Part shown: piece after piece, positions 26,179-35,482 of the stretch
Position numbering within the stretch: position 1 is the first letter of the stretch
Layout of the letters: every line of letters starts with the position of its first letter
Assembly: GCF_030283145.1 (NCBI RefSeq)
Contig: NZ_JASNWE010000002.1
Coordinates: 1,302,001-1,366,000, forward strand
Direction: 5' to 3'
Length of the DNA stretch: 64,000 nt
DNA from: Actinomadura xylanilytica
GTDB lineage: Bacteria; Actinomycetota; Actinomycetes; Streptosporangiales; Streptosporangiaceae
Program-made: the position numbers and the translations under genes
Notes under the pieces: generated by a model
The model's database searches: none
What the model saw: only the letters and a program-made list of their open reading frames with translations
Told to the model about the DNA's origin: nothing

Positions 26179-26953
26179 GGGGCTTCGGCCGGACCTGGGC
26201 CGAAGCCGCCCTCTCCCGCGGCGACCGCGTCGCCGCCACCGCGCGCCGCCCCGAGTCCCTGCGCCCCTCGTCGACGCCTACGGGGACGGCGTCCTCCCGC
26301 TCCGCCTCGACGTCACCGACCGGGAGGCCGCCACCGCCGCCGTCCGGCACGCCGCCGACGCGTTCGGCCACCTCGACGTGGTCGTCAACAACGCCGGCTA
26401 CGGCCTCTTCGGCATGGTCGAGGAGACCACCGAGGAACAGGCCCGCGCCCAGCTCGACACCAACCTGCTCGGCCCGCTGTGGGTGACGCAGGCCGCCCTG
26501 CCGTTCCTGCGCGCCCGGCGGAGCGGGCACATCGTGCAGGTGTCCAGTCTCGGCGGCCTCGCCGCCTTCCCCACCCTCGGGCTGTACAACGCCTCCAAGT
26601 GGGCGCTCGAGGGCATGAGCGAAGCGCTCGCCCAGGAGGTCGGCCCGCTCGGCGTCCACGTCACGATCGTCGAACCCGGCCCCTACGGCACCGACTGGTC
26701 CGGCTCGTCCGCGGTACACACCGTCCCCATCGCCGCGTACGAGCCGATCCGCGAGGCCCGCCGCGCCGGTGCCGTCGCCCGCGCGCCCCAGGATCCGCGG
26801 CCCACCGGCGACGTGATCCTCGAACTGGTCGACTCCGGCGAACCGCCCCTCCGGCTCTTCCTCGGCACCTACCCCTACCCCGTCGTCGAAGCCGCCTACC
26901 GGCAGCGCCTCGCCACCTGGGACGCGTGGCGACCGCTCGCCGCCAAGGCCTGA
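26179..26953 (+). pseudogene. Broken short-chain dehydrogenase/reductase gene
   Basis: This is a classical SDR in pieces. The cofactor-binding N-terminus begins mid-motif (GGFGRTWAEAALSRGDRVAA), without the preceding beta strand or a start codon. After RRPESL near 26265 the frame shifts. From there on the other frame gives an almost complete SDR: LRLDVTDREAATAAV, VVVNNAGYGLFGM, catalytic Tyr and Lys in LYNASKWALEGMSEAL, and a C-terminal substrate region. A product from the ATG at 26378 would lack the NAD(P)-binding fold. It should be non-functional. Confidence 0.7.
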
Positions 26954-27002
26954 CCCCGGGCGGCGACCGTTCGTGATCGGGCCGGTCGAGCCGGGCGCCG
27001 GG

Positions 27003-27398
27003 TCAGTTACCGGCCGGGAGGTCTCCGTCCCAGTCCTCGGCCTGCCGCGCGACCTCGACGAGCCGATCGATCCGGCGCCCGTCGACCCGCGCGAACACGT
27101 GCGATTCGAAGACGAGCGGCGGTCCTTGCAGGGGCACCATGCGGAAGAGGTAGCGGCCGGCGATCGCGTCGTCCGCCCTGATCTCCTCCAAGACCGTCAG
27201 CTCTCCACCACCGAGGACCAACTGCCGCATCTCGCGCACATGGGGAACGTATGCGGATCGGTCGTACACCTGGCCGTTGATGCGCTGGACAAATGTCGGC
27301 GTCACCAGCCGGTCCAGGGCCTGCTCCAGAGTTTCGGCGCTTTCGTCGCCGTAAAGAAGCTCGGACAGCACTGCGGCCAGATCAATTTCTTCGCTCAT
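27003..27398 (-). CDS. SnoaL-like (NTF2-fold) protein
   Basis: This 131-residue single-domain protein has the cone-shaped NTF2/SnoaL pattern: N-terminal helices, then TFVQRINGQVYDRSAYVPHV and C-terminal strands (AIAGRYLFRMVP, LVFESHVFARVDG). Members of this fold bind small hydrophobic ligands and act as isomerases or cyclases, or have no known activity. No catalytic pair could be assigned. The gene is isolated, converging on the broken SDR gene. The start ATG at 27398 is preceded by a purine-rich stretch (CAGGGAAGA). Confidence 0.75.
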   Translation of the reverse strand: MSEEIDLAAVLSELLYGDESAETLEQALDRLVTPTFVQRINGQVYDRSAYVPHVREMRQLVLGGGELTVLEEIRADDAIAGRYLFRMVPLQGPPLVFESHVFARVDGRRIDRLVEVARQAEDWDGDLPAGN

Positions 27399-27600
27399 AG
27401 TGAATGTCTTCCCTGTTCAGTGGGCATCGCTAATGCTCCCCACCCGCCGGAGGCGTGCGGGCTCGGACTCGGGACGGGACACCGCACTCTTCCCGCCGCC
27501 GTCGACGACGTTAGCGGGATGGCGGAAGACTTGGCAGTGTTAGATTTTCCTGACGGCTATCGCTGCTGGTGGACGACCCGCGGCCCGCCGGGTTCGGCGG

Positions 27601-27981
27601 TCAGCGGCCGAGGTCCTGAAGTGCCCAGCTGTTGCCGTCGGGGTCCTGGAAATAGGCGTACGAGACGGTGGGCTTTCCGGGTGCGGACATGTCATTGACT
27701 TCGCTGATGTCCAGCCCGCGCTTGACGAGCTCCTCCCGTACGGCGCGGATGTCGGACACGACCAGGTGCAGGTTCTGGATCGAGCCGGGCGCGGTGCCGA
27801 CCCACCCGTCGCCGAAACCGATCGAGCAGGCGGAGCCGGGCGGTGTCACCTGCACGATCCGGAGGTCACCGCCGGGGCTGATGTCGTGGTCCAGGTTGAA
27901 GCCCAGTGTCTCTGTGTAGAAGGCGATCGAACGGTCCGTGTCGGACACGGGGATCGGCACCATCTCGAGCTTGAACTCCAC
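27601..27981 (-). CDS. VOC-family (glyoxalase/bleomycin-resistance-like) protein
   Basis: A protein of about 126 residues with the vicinal oxygen chelate pattern: VPIPVSDTDRSIAFYTETLG at the start of module 1, LHLVVSDIRAVREEL at the start of module 2, and the terminal FQDPDGNSWALQD. Such proteins bind metal or ligands as dimers and serve as lyases, dioxygenases or binding proteins. The GTG at 27981 has an AGGA-type site upstream; an ATG at 28011 would add ten residues without a ribosome site. No operon partner is present. Confidence 0.85.
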   Translation of the reverse strand: MEFKLEMVPIPVSDTDRSIAFYTETLGFNLDHDISPGGDLRIVQVTPPGSACSIGFGDGWVGTAPGSIQNLHLVVSDIRAVREELVKRGLDISEVNDMSAPGKPTVSYAYFQDPDGNSWALQDLGR

Positions 27982-28280
27982 GGCAGGACGTCCTTTCGTA
28001 TATGCGGTCATTCGCTAACTCTGCACGCCGATCCGCTTCCCCGAATCAACGCCGGCCCAGCAAATCACGCTATCCCCGGCAGTGTCATGCAAATGCGCAC
28101 TCTGTCGTTGTGCTGGTTTCGGGCACCCGAATTGAGGGGCCGTTCATGAAGGTGCGCCTTTGTAGTCGGGCATGGCCAGGGTCGGCCGTGCGGGGGGTGA
28201 TGCCGAACATGATGCTGTAGAGGTGCCGCTATCGGTCGCCGCAGTACAGGCTTGGACTGCTGTCGTGCCAAGGAGGATGC

Positions 28281-29138
28281 ATGCTTCCCGACATCACCGA
28301 AGAGAAATGGACGCGGACCCGCGTCGCGCTCCGACGGACCGGCGACGACTTCGCGGAACTGGTGTCCTCGGCATCGGACTCCCGCGCCAAGGCCACCGTG
28401 CACTGGTCCGTCGCCGACACCGCCGCGCATGTGCTGACACTGGCCCGGTCCTGCCGTCACCTGGTCGACCACGCAGGGGGCCCGCCACCGTTCAGCGGGA
28501 TGGACGACCTGCTGCGCACGACCGTCGTCGACACCATCGCCCAGTTCAACGAGGAACTGCTCAGCCAGTTGAGCGAGCGGGAGCCACACCGTCTCGGCGG
28601 AGAGATCAAGGCCGAGATCGCCCGCATACTCGCGGCGACCGAGAGCGGAGACCCGGCAGCGGCCGTCGACTGGGTCGGCGGCTCCCGGGTTCCCCTGGCA
28701 GGCGTCCTCGCCCATCTGCTCAACGAATTGCAGATCCACGGCCGCGACATGGCCCTGGGCCTGCGCGTGCCATGGACGGTCCCGCCCGAGGAGGCCGCCG
28801 CCTTCTTCGACCTCTTCCTCATCGGGGTCACCGAATACGGGTACGGACATCTCCTTGACGGCCACGGCCCGGCCCCGAAGGGACGGATCGCCGTGGAGTT
28901 CCGCTCCCCCTACACCGCACCGGCCGCCATGGTGCTCACCGACGGTTTCTGCACCGTCGAAGAACCCGGCGGACGACCTGACGTGCGGCTGAGTTTCGAC
29001 CCCGTCGTGCTCAACCTCATGCTGTTCGGCCGCATCGGCAAGGCACGTGCGGCAATGACCGGCAAGGTGGTGCTGCGCGGCGGGCGGAGGCCATGGACGT
29101 TGCCCGGATTTCTACGCATCGTCCGCCTGCCATCCTGA
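28281..29138 (+). CDS. Maleylpyruvate isomerase-family (DinB-like) protein
   Basis: This 285-residue protein has an N-terminal DinB/mycothiol-dependent isomerase-type four-helix bundle. Candidate metal-binding His are in WSVADTAAHVLTLARSCRHL and HLLNELQIHGRDMALG. A C-terminal SCP2-like domain follows, with VRLSFDPVVLNLMLFGRIG. Actinomycetes have many paralogues acting in mycothiol-dependent reactions; the substrate is not predictable. The ATG at 28281 has AAGGAGG seven bases upstream. It is monocistronic and converges on the CHAP gene with a strong terminator hairpin between. Confidence 0.82.
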   Translation: MLPDITEEKWTRTRVALRRTGDDFAELVSSASDSRAKATVHWSVADTAAHVLTLARSCRHLVDHAGGPPPFSGMDDLLRTTVVDTIAQFNEELLSQLSEREPHRLGGEIKAEIARILAATESGDPAAAVDWVGGSRVPLAGVLAHLLNELQIHGRDMALGLRVPWTVPPEEAAAFFDLFLIGVTEYGYGHLLDGHGPAPKGRIAVEFRSPYTAPAAMVLTDGFCTVEEPGGRPDVRLSFDPVVLNLMLFGRIGKARAAMTGKVVLRGGRRPWTLPGFLRIVRLPS

Positions 29139-29163
29139 GGCTCCCGAGCAGGGGAAGGGGCTC

Positions 29164-29196
29164 GGGCCTGGCCGGGGGCTGGGCTCGGCCAGGCCC
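29164..29196. terminator. Bidirectional terminator hairpin
   Basis: GGGCCTGGCCG (29164-29174) and CGGCCAGGCCC (29186-29196) form an exact 11-bp stem with an 11-base loop. It sits between the converging genes ending at 29138 and 29203, where a shared terminator is expected. There is no U-tract, as is common in actinomycetes. Confidence 0.7.
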
Positions 29197-29202
29197 TGCG
29201 GA

Positions 29203-29724
29203 TCAGAAGAAGTGGATGAAGTTGTCGACGGTGTCGGCGGCGATCGTGCGCTTGGTGTAGGCGAGGGGCTTGGAGTAGTTGTACTCCTCGACCACGATCT
29301 TCGTGCCGTCGATCGAGGCCACGTAGGCGATGTGGCCGTAGGTGCCGCTGTTCCAGACGGCGATGTCGCCGACCTTGGGCTTGCCGTCGACCTTCATCCC
29401 CGCCTTCTTGGCGGCGTCGTCCCAGTCCTTGGCGTTGCCCCAGAGGACGTCCTTGTAGGCGTTGGTGAACTTGATGCCGAGTCGCTTGTTGATCCGCCAG
29501 GCGACGAAGGACGTGCACTGGCCCGTCCAGAAGTTCCAGGGGTCGCGCACGTTGGGGGTGCTCTTGTAGGGGTAGTCGTCCTTGATCGTGCGGTCGCACG
29601 GTTTGTCGCAGGCCGCGGCCTGGACGGGGCCGGGCGCGGCTGCGGGCGCGGTGGCGGCGGACGCCATGGGGGAGAACAGGCCGCCGGCCATGACGGTGGC
29701 GGCCGTGATGACGGTCCAGCGCAT
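29203..29724 (-). CDS. Secreted CHAP-domain peptidoglycan hydrolase
   Basis: This 173-residue exported protein has a signal peptide over about residues 1-23 (hydrophobic TVITAATVMAGG, cleavage after ASA), a short Ala/Pro linker, then a CHAP domain. The domain has catalytic Cys in GQCTSFVAWR, His in TYGHIAYVASI and the following acidic residue in IVVEEYNYS. CHAP enzymes cleave peptidoglycan as amidases or endopeptidases. Two Cys near the mature N-terminus (ACDKPCDR) may form a disulfide. It stands alone; the ATG at 29724 has GAAGGAGCC upstream. Confidence 0.9.
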   Translation of the reverse strand: MRWTVITAATVMAGGLFSPMASAATAPAAAPGPVQAAACDKPCDRTIKDDYPYKSTPNVRDPWNFWTGQCTSFVAWRINKRLGIKFTNAYKDVLWGNAKDWDDAAKKAGMKVDGKPKVGDIAVWNSGTYGHIAYVASIDGTKIVVEEYNYSKPLAYTKRTIAADTVDNFIHFF

Positions 29725-30005
29725 ATAAGGCTCCTTCGAGGGGGGTGCGGACGCGCCGGTTCGAGATGTCCGGCGAACAAGATCATTTTAAGCCGGATTC
29801 GCGAACCTTGCCCTTGGGGGACGGAGCGGTCGGCTCTCGCAGGGCGTGCCGCCGCTGTCCCCGTCATGAGGCGGGGCCGGGCTTCGGTCCCTTCAGATCG
29901 TCCGCGCGTGCGGGCTGCGCCTGGCCGCTGCGCCCCTCGGCGGGACCTGCGAATTCAAGCGAATCGGCGTGCGGGTGGTGATCGCGCCGCTAAGGTCCCA
30001 GACCC

Positions 30006-30599
30006 ATGATCAATTGGCGCCCCGCGATCGAGGGGTTCGACCCCACCTTCCCCGCCCCCCTCGACGCGATCGACCCGGGCCTTCTGGGCGGCGGCCTGGC
30101 CGCCGAGGCACGTGAGGACTTCGAGATCGCCCTGCGGGGCTCCCTCCAGGACGTCGAGTCGAAGCTCGCGATGGGGCCCGGCGCCCACATGATGAACGCC
30201 ACCGGATCGCTGACCGGCATGGACGGCACCCGTGAGCTCCTGTCCGACCACGAGGTCGACTACGCCTACGACGACGCCGCCGTGGAGACCGCGTTGGCCG
30301 GCATGTCCAGGAAGGTCGCCGGGCGGGCGGCCGAGCTGCGGTTCGCGTCCTTCACCTACTACGTGCGGATGGGCGAGCCGGGCAGCCCCGGGCCACAGCG
30401 GATCACGATCCGCCGGTCGACCGAATGGCAGAACAAGGACGCCCCCAAGCCCGCTGGAACCCTGGAGGCCGTCTGCGTCGACATGGAGCACCGATCGGGC
30501 GTCGCGCTCGCGGTCTTCATGCCCTACGACCACCGGGTCGGCCGCCTCCACCTCGGCGATCTCGTCGGCGGACCGTCCCACCGGCGCTTCTGGGGCTGA
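30006..30599 (+). CDS. Uncharacterised 197-residue protein
   Basis: This is a soluble acidic protein without recognised motifs. It has a mixed composition with several predicted beta strands toward the C-terminus (LRFASFTYYVRMG, RITIRRSTEWQ, LEAVCVDMEHRSGVALAVF). It has no signal peptide, membrane segment or Cys cluster. The coding character is good (third-position GC high, no competing frame). It is flanked by a CHAP gene on the other strand upstream and a converging PPOX gene. No function can be offered. Confidence 0.65.
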   Translation: MINWRPAIEGFDPTFPAPLDAIDPGLLGGGLAAEAREDFEIALRGSLQDVESKLAMGPGAHMMNATGSLTGMDGTRELLSDHEVDYAYDDAAVETALAGMSRKVAGRAAELRFASFTYYVRMGEPGSPGPQRITIRRSTEWQNKDAPKPAGTLEAVCVDMEHRSGVALAVFMPYDHRVGRLHLGDLVGGPSHRRFWG

Positions 30600-30675
30600 T
30601 GTGTCGACCGACATCTACGGAGCACGGGTCCGCTGCCTTTCGGTCAGCCCCTAAAAACCCGCACCAGCCAGAGAA

Positions 30676-31077
30676 TCAGCTCGGCCTGTCGAGTTCGCGG
30701 GTCACGATCTTCGATGCGGTCATTCGCACGATCACTCGCTTGTTCTCTGCCGCGTCCTGGAACGGACCCCCGGTGTAGCGAAGGCTCAATTCATCGATGA
30801 GCGACTTGTCGGGATCATCCTCGAGTAGTGCGCGGCCGCGCAGCTCGACGTAACGATCGGGATCGTTCCTGGAGTAGACGAGCAGGCTGATCCGGGGGTC
30901 ACGCAGCAGGTTCGTATGCTTGCGGCGACCGGCGACCGTTGAGAACAGCACGTCGTCTCCGTCGGTCTTCACCCATACGACGGACAGCTGAGGCTGCCCG
31001 TCAGGCTCGATCGTCGCCACGGTCGCGTGCTCCTGAGCGTCGATCAGGGCACGTACGGCGGTGGCCAGGCGGTTCAT
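30676..31077 (-). CDS. PPOX-class F420/FMN-dependent oxidoreductase-like protein
   Basis: This 133-residue split-barrel protein has the usual pattern of the pyridoxamine 5'-phosphate oxidase-like F420 family: ATVATIEPDGQPQLSVVWV, DDVLFSTVAGRRKHTNLLRD, RISLLVYSRNDPDRYVELRG and a C-terminal helix region with basic strand RVIVRMTASKIV. Members reduce small molecules with F420H2 or FMN. The ATG at 31077 has AGGAGAAG upstream. It lies 36 bp after the aminotransferase gene on the same strand and may be the last gene of that operon. Confidence 0.87.
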   Translation of the reverse strand: MNRLATAVRALIDAQEHATVATIEPDGQPQLSVVWVKTDGDDVLFSTVAGRRKHTNLLRDPRISLLVYSRNDPDRYVELRGRALLEDDPDKSLIDELSLRYTGGPFQDAAENKRVIVRMTASKIVTRELDRPS

Positions 31078-31113
31078 CGATCTTCTCCTGGGGCTCGATG
31101 CTCACAGCCGGCG

Positions 31114-32187
31114 TCAGGTGGTGAAGGCGCGGGCGACGGCGAGGAACGCGTCGTTCTCCTCGGGGGAGCCTACCGAGACGCGGGCGCCCTCGCCTGGGAA
31201 GGATCTGACACCGACCCCCTGTGCGTCGCACGCGGCGGAGAACTCCGTCGTCCGCTCCCCCAGCGGCAGCCAGAGGAAGTTCGCCTCGCTGGACGGAACC
31301 GTCCAGCCGCTGGACATCAGGGCGTCGCGGACGCGCTCGCGTTCCTTGACGGTGTCCGCGACCCGTGCCAGCAGTTCGTCGGTGGCCGCCAGAGAGGCCA
31401 CCGCCGCCGCCTGGACGACCCCGTTCACGCCGAAGGACAGGGCGGTCTTGCGTGCGGCCTGGGCCACCACCGGGTGGGCGACCATGAATCCGGCCCGGAG
31501 CGAGGCCAGCCCGTAGGCCTTGGAGAAGGTCCGCAGGACCACGAGGTTGGGCCGGTCGCGGTAGAGGTCCAAGCCATTGGCCACGTCATCGTCCCGGACG
31601 TACTCGCCGTACGCCTCGTCGAGCACCACCAGGCAGTCTGCGGGCACCCGGTCCAGGAACGCCTCGAACTCGGCCCGGCCGACGACCGTGCCGGTCGGAT
31701 TGTTCGGGTTGCAGACGAAGATCATCCGGGTTCGTTCGGTGATGGCTCCGGCCATCGCCGCGAGATCATGCCGCTCCTCTCTGAGCGGCACCGTGACGGC
31801 GGTGGCGCCCGACAGCGCCACCAGCACCGGGTAGACCTCGAACGATCGCCAGGCGAACAGCACCTCGGCGCCGGGTCCGGCGACGGCCTCCACCAGCATC
31901 TTGGTGACCCCGACCGAGCCGCAGCCGATCGCGACATGCTCCGCGGGCACCTTGAAGGTGGCGCCGATCGCCTCGATCAGCGCGCCGCAGTTGAGGTCGG
32001 GGTAGCGGTTGGCTTGCAGAGCCGCCTGATTGATCGCCTTCAGCACCGAGGGGAGCGGGCCGTTCGGCGACTCGTTGGAGGCCAGACCGAACGAGCGGCC
32101 GTCCGCCGACATCGCGACCTTGGAAGCCTTGAAGGCATCGAATCGGTCGAGCACGGAGCGGAAGCGAGGGGTGTTTTCATCGGGCAC
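31114..32187 (-). CDS. PLP-dependent aminotransferase (HisC-like)
   Basis: This 357-residue fold-type I aminotransferase is of the histidinol-phosphate/aromatic type. It has the N-terminal LASNESPNGPLPSVLKAI, NPNNPTGTVVG for the PLP/substrate loop, VVLDEAYGEYV with the PLP-binding Asp and Tyr, PLP lysine in TFSKAYGLASLRAG and the Arg-containing C-terminus. The GTG at 32187 with GGAGG upstream is a better start than ATG 32241. It may be a second HisC or may transaminate a specialised amino acid; its place in an operon with an amino-acid permease and a PLP decarboxylase favours the latter. Confidence 0.88.
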   Translation of the reverse strand: MPDENTPRFRSVLDRFDAFKASKVAMSADGRSFGLASNESPNGPLPSVLKAINQAALQANRYPDLNCGALIEAIGATFKVPAEHVAIGCGSVGVTKMLVEAVAGPGAEVLFAWRSFEVYPVLVALSGATAVTVPLREERHDLAAMAGAITERTRMIFVCNPNNPTGTVVGRAEFEAFLDRVPADCLVVLDEAYGEYVRDDDVANGLDLYRDRPNLVVLRTFSKAYGLASLRAGFMVAHPVVAQAARKTALSFGVNGVVQAAAVASLAATDELLARVADTVKERERVRDALMSSGWTVPSSEANFLWLPLGERTTEFSAACDAQGVGVRSFPGEGARVSVGSPEENDAFLAVARAFTT

Positions 32188-32245
32188 CGTTGTCCTCCAG
32201 AGCGAAGCGGTGATGCCGGCAGAAGGCCGGTCAGGACCCACAGTT

Positions 32246-33571
32246 TCAGGATTCGTTCTCCTGCCGGACTCGGCGCGTGGCTCCGTTGCTCATCCATTCC
32301 TTGACTTTCGGCACGGTGAGCACATAAGCGAGGATGGCCAGAGCCGCCGCGTACACGATACTGATGCCGAAGAACGGCAGAATGCAGGCCGTCACGATGA
32401 TGAGCAGGATGTTGCAGCGCCGGATCGCACGCCCTTCCAGCAGCCGGTGAGCGGCAAGGAAAGTCGCCAGGAATATCAGTAGGAAGGTCGCCGAGGTCGC
32501 GGTGATCAGCCACATCTCGGAGCTCCGGGTCAGCGCCAGAAGCCCGACGGGTACACCGTAACCCGGTATGAGGAACAGAAGGGCGCCGTAGGGAACGCTG
32601 TTGCGGCCCGAGACCTTTGTCAGAACCGCCGGGAGCATGCCTTCCCGAGCGCTGGAGAAGATGACCCGCGATGTTCCCAGCACCCAGGCGTTGGTCGCCA
32701 GCAACAGCAGCACGATGGCCACCACGTTGCCCACCTGGGACATCTCACGGCCGCTGGCCACCTGGAGCAGTGTCGCGAAGGCCGTGATCTGCTCTCCCTT
32801 CGCGGCCCCGGGGGGCAGGACGAGGGTGACCGTCACCGCCATCGCCAGATAGAGAGCGCCCACCCCGAAGACGGCCAGGAAGATCGCCCTGGGAAAGGTC
32901 CGGTGGGGATCCACGACCTCTTCGGCGACGGGGGCGGCGTTCTCCCATCCGATGAAGCCGAAGAAGCAGATGATGAGCGCCTGCCCCAGAGCCAGCCAGC
33001 CGTGCGGAGCGACCGGGTCGAGGTTCGCCGCGTCCGCCTCGGGCATGGCGATGACCATCACGATCACCAGGAACCCGATCAGCGTGGCCAGCACCCCGGT
33101 CTGGACCCTGGCGCTGATCTTCACGCCGAGGAGGTTGAACAGGATGGAACCGATCATGATCAGGTACCCGATGAGAACGATCTGCGGGATACCGGGTGTG
33201 TCGTCCCAGATGTTCAGCAGGTAGCGGGCGGCGGCCAGACCGAGGACCGGGTTGGCGATGATCAGCGCCAGCATGAGGAGCGCGGCCACCCAGTGCGCGA
33301 CCCTCGGCCCGAAGGCCTCCTCGACGAACTCGGCGATCCCGCGAGAGGTCGGGTGTCGAACCGACAGCCGGGCGAAGATCAGGGCCAGCGGATAGGAGTA
33401 GACGATCAACAGTGCCCATGCCGCGAGTGACAGCGGCCCGGCCACCGCGGCGGCGTGTCCGGGGAGAATCAGCACGCCGACCCCGATGACGGACGTGATG
33501 TAGTGGGCGACCAGTCCGGGGACGTGCAGGCTCCGTTGAAGATTGGCCGGTTCTCGCTGCGTGGTTGCCAT
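32246..33571 (-). CDS. APC-superfamily amino-acid permease
   Basis: This 441-residue integral membrane protein has about twelve helices. The first contains the APC signature YITSVIGVGVLILPGHAAAV, and a conserved region LIICFFGFIGWENAAPVAEE lies in helix 6. Such proteins are amino-acid/proton symporters or amino acid-amine exchangers. It is 12 bp from the decarboxylase gene upstream, so a decarboxylase/antiporter arrangement, importing an amino acid and exporting its amine, is a reasonable hypothesis. Confidence 0.9.
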   Translation of the reverse strand: MATTQREPANLQRSLHVPGLVAHYITSVIGVGVLILPGHAAAVAGPLSLAAWALLIVYSYPLALIFARLSVRHPTSRGIAEFVEEAFGPRVAHWVAALLMLALIIANPVLGLAAARYLLNIWDDTPGIPQIVLIGYLIMIGSILFNLLGVKISARVQTGVLATLIGFLVIVMVIAMPEADAANLDPVAPHGWLALGQALIICFFGFIGWENAAPVAEEVVDPHRTFPRAIFLAVFGVGALYLAMAVTVTLVLPPGAAKGEQITAFATLLQVASGREMSQVGNVVAIVLLLLATNAWVLGTSRVIFSSAREGMLPAVLTKVSGRNSVPYGALLFLIPGYGVPVGLLALTRSSEMWLITATSATFLLIFLATFLAAHRLLEGRAIRRCNILLIIVTACILPFFGISIVYAAALAILAYVLTVPKVKEWMSNGATRRVRQENES

Positions 33572-33583
33572 TCTGTCGCCGCT

Positions 33584-35107
33584 CTAGATCGCTGAATCGT
33601 CGCGCGGCCCGGCCGGCGATGTCATCGCCGCGTCCACGCACTGGGCGTACCGCCGCGTGGCGATCTCGGTGAGCCGTTGCCACAGGCGTTCGACGTCGGC
33701 GAGGGTCGTGTGGATGTTGCCGATCGACACCCTGATCACGTAGCCGTCGTCGAGCACCGTGTGCGACACGAACGCGGCGCCCGACGCGTTGAGATCGTCG
33801 ACGATGTCGGCGTTCAGCATGTCGAGGAGCTTGCGCCGGTCGCTTTCGGTGCTGTCACGGAACCCTTCCGGCTCGAACCGCAGGCAGACCAGCGGATAGA
33901 GCGAGGTCACCGGGCATCGCCAGTCGGGGTGCAGCGCCACCTGGCGGCGCAGCCACTCCGCGAGCCGCACGCTGTGCTCGAGACGGTCGGCCAGGCCCTG
34001 GCGGCCGAACGACCTGATGATCCACCACAGCTTGAGTGCGCGGAAGCTCCGGCCGAGTTGCGGCGACAGGTCCATGAAGTCGACGATCTCGTCGTCCTGC
34101 GGTGAGGTCAGGTACTCGGGCACCAGCCGGAACGTGCGAGCCAGCGCGCCGCGGCGGCGGCAGTAGAACGCGGTCGCCTCCATCGGCACGTACAGGCACT
34201 TGTGCGGGTTCACCACCAGTGAATCGGCCTTGGTCAGGTCCTCGACCGTGTCGGCCAGCGACGGCGCCAGGCGCCAGAAGCCGCCGTAGGCGGCGTCCAC
34301 GTGCAGCCACACGCCATGCCGGGCGCACACCTCGGAGAGCTCCGGAACGGGGTCCGCCGCACCGATGGAGGTCGTGCCCACTGTGGCGACCACCGCCACG
34401 GGCTTGACGTTGTCGGCGAGGTCACGCCGAATCGCCTCGTCCAGCGCGTCGGGCGGCATCCGGCCCTGCTCGTCCGAGCGCAGCTTCACCACGTTCGCCA
34501 ACCCGAGGCCAAGCGTGATCGCCGCCTTCTCCACCGAGCTGTGCGCCTGGTCCGAGGTGTAGATCCTCAGCACGGGAAGCTCGCGCCCCGCCGTGCCCAG
34601 GACCCGCACGTCGTCGCCCAGCGCGGCGTCCCTGGCCGCGGCCAGTGCATAGAGGGTGGCCAGCGAGGCGCCGTTGACCAGGACGCCGTCGGCCTCCTCC
34701 GGGTACCCGGCCAGCTCTGCGATCCAGCCCAGCACGACGCGTTCGAGCGCGGAGGCGGCCGGCCCGCTCTTCCACAGCATCGCGTTGACATTCAGAGCCG
34801 CGGTCAGCGTCTCGGCCAGAATGCCGGGGAAGCTGGCACTGTTGGCGAAGTAGCCGTAGAAGGACGGGTGATTCCAGTGCACCACGTGCGGCATCACCTG
34901 CTCGCGCGTGTCCTCCAGGATTCGCGCGAAGTCCTCGCCCGTCTCCGGCAGCTCGGTGCGCAGCGATTCCATCAGGTCCGCGCTTGAGCGCGGAACCGTT
35001 ATGGGGACTTCACGGATCGACTCGAAGTGGTCGCGGATCACCGCGAGCAACTCCCGGCCGTGCTCTTCGAACTCGGCCGGGAGCCAGTCACGTGGTTCGT
35101 CGGTCAT
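33584..35107 (-). CDS. Group II PLP-dependent amino-acid decarboxylase
   Basis: This 507-residue protein is of the aromatic-L-amino-acid/diaminobutyrate/aspartate decarboxylase family. Visible are the substrate-side motif WNHPSFYGYFANSASFPG, the PLP-phosphate region NGASLATLYALAAAR, Asp271 in WLHVDAAYGGFWRLAP, which contacts the PLP ring nitrogen, and the Schiff-base Lys303 in VVNPHKCLYVPME. Length is normal for the family. The HPSFYGYF motif resembles aromatic amino-acid decarboxylases, but the substrate cannot be fixed. It is the fourth gene in the leftward run from 36.4 kb, followed by the permease. Confidence 0.92.
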   Translation of the reverse strand: MTDEPRDWLPAEFEEHGRELLAVIRDHFESIREVPITVPRSSADLMESLRTELPETGEDFARILEDTREQVMPHVVHWNHPSFYGYFANSASFPGILAETLTAALNVNAMLWKSGPAASALERVVLGWIAELAGYPEEADGVLVNGASLATLYALAAARDAALGDDVRVLGTAGRELPVLRIYTSDQAHSSVEKAAITLGLGLANVVKLRSDEQGRMPPDALDEAIRRDLADNVKPVAVVATVGTTSIGAADPVPELSEVCARHGVWLHVDAAYGGFWRLAPSLADTVEDLTKADSLVVNPHKCLYVPMEATAFYCRRRGALARTFRLVPEYLTSPQDDEIVDFMDLSPQLGRSFRALKLWWIIRSFGRQGLADRLEHSVRLAEWLRRQVALHPDWRCPVTSLYPLVCLRFEPEGFRDSTESDRRKLLDMLNADIVDDLNASGAAFVSHTVLDDGYVIRVSIGNIHTTLADVERLWQRLTEIATRRYAQCVDAAMTSPAGPRDDSAI

Positions 35108-35161
35108 TCGCCACCTGCGGCTCTCGTCGTCGCCGGACGGGCCTCACCCTCCATGTAGGGC

Positions 35162-35482
35162 TCATCCCTCCATGTCGTGGGCGTGCGGCACCTCGGTGAG
35201 GTAGGCGATATCACGGGGTGACTCGCAGTACTTGGCCTCGAATTCAGAGATGAACTTCTGCTCGCTCGCGAGCAGCTCCTCCGCTTCGGCAGAGCTGCGC
35301 CACGGGTACATGACCAGCACCTTGGTGGGTTCCGTGTCGTACTGGAGGAACGTGGCATGGCCGAGGAAGGCGGGATGCCTGTGCGCGGGCGGCCCCACCT
35401 CGTTGTCCATCGTCTGCATGAGCTCGTGGACCCGGTCGGTGAACTCGTTCTTGATGCGCCAGGTCTCGATGACGGTGATCAT
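35162..35482 (-). CDS. Small alpha+beta-barrel (ABM/NIPSNAP-like) protein
   Basis: This 106-residue protein has the rhythm of a dimeric ferredoxin-like alpha+beta barrel: strand TVIETWRIKN, helix TDRVHELMQTM, strands HATFLQYD and VLVMYPWRSS, and helix EAEELLASEQKFISEFE. Antibiotic-biosynthesis monooxygenases and NIPSNAP proteins share this form, but no cofactor residues are obvious. Its ATG overlaps the preceding stop as ATGA (35479-35482), so it is coupled to the unknown helical protein upstream. Assignment to a family is tentative. Confidence 0.6.
   Translation of the reverse strand: MITVIETWRIKNEFTDRVHELMQTMDNEVGPPAHRHPAFLGHATFLQYDTEPTKVLVMYPWRSSAEAEELLASEQKFISEFEAKYCESPRDIAYLTEVPHAHDMEG

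Noticed and set aside
29725..30005. A c-di-AMP (ydaO-type) riboswitch upstream of the CHAP gene
   Set aside because: Cell-wall hydrolase genes in actinomycetes often carry one, but I could not find the conserved elements in this leader.
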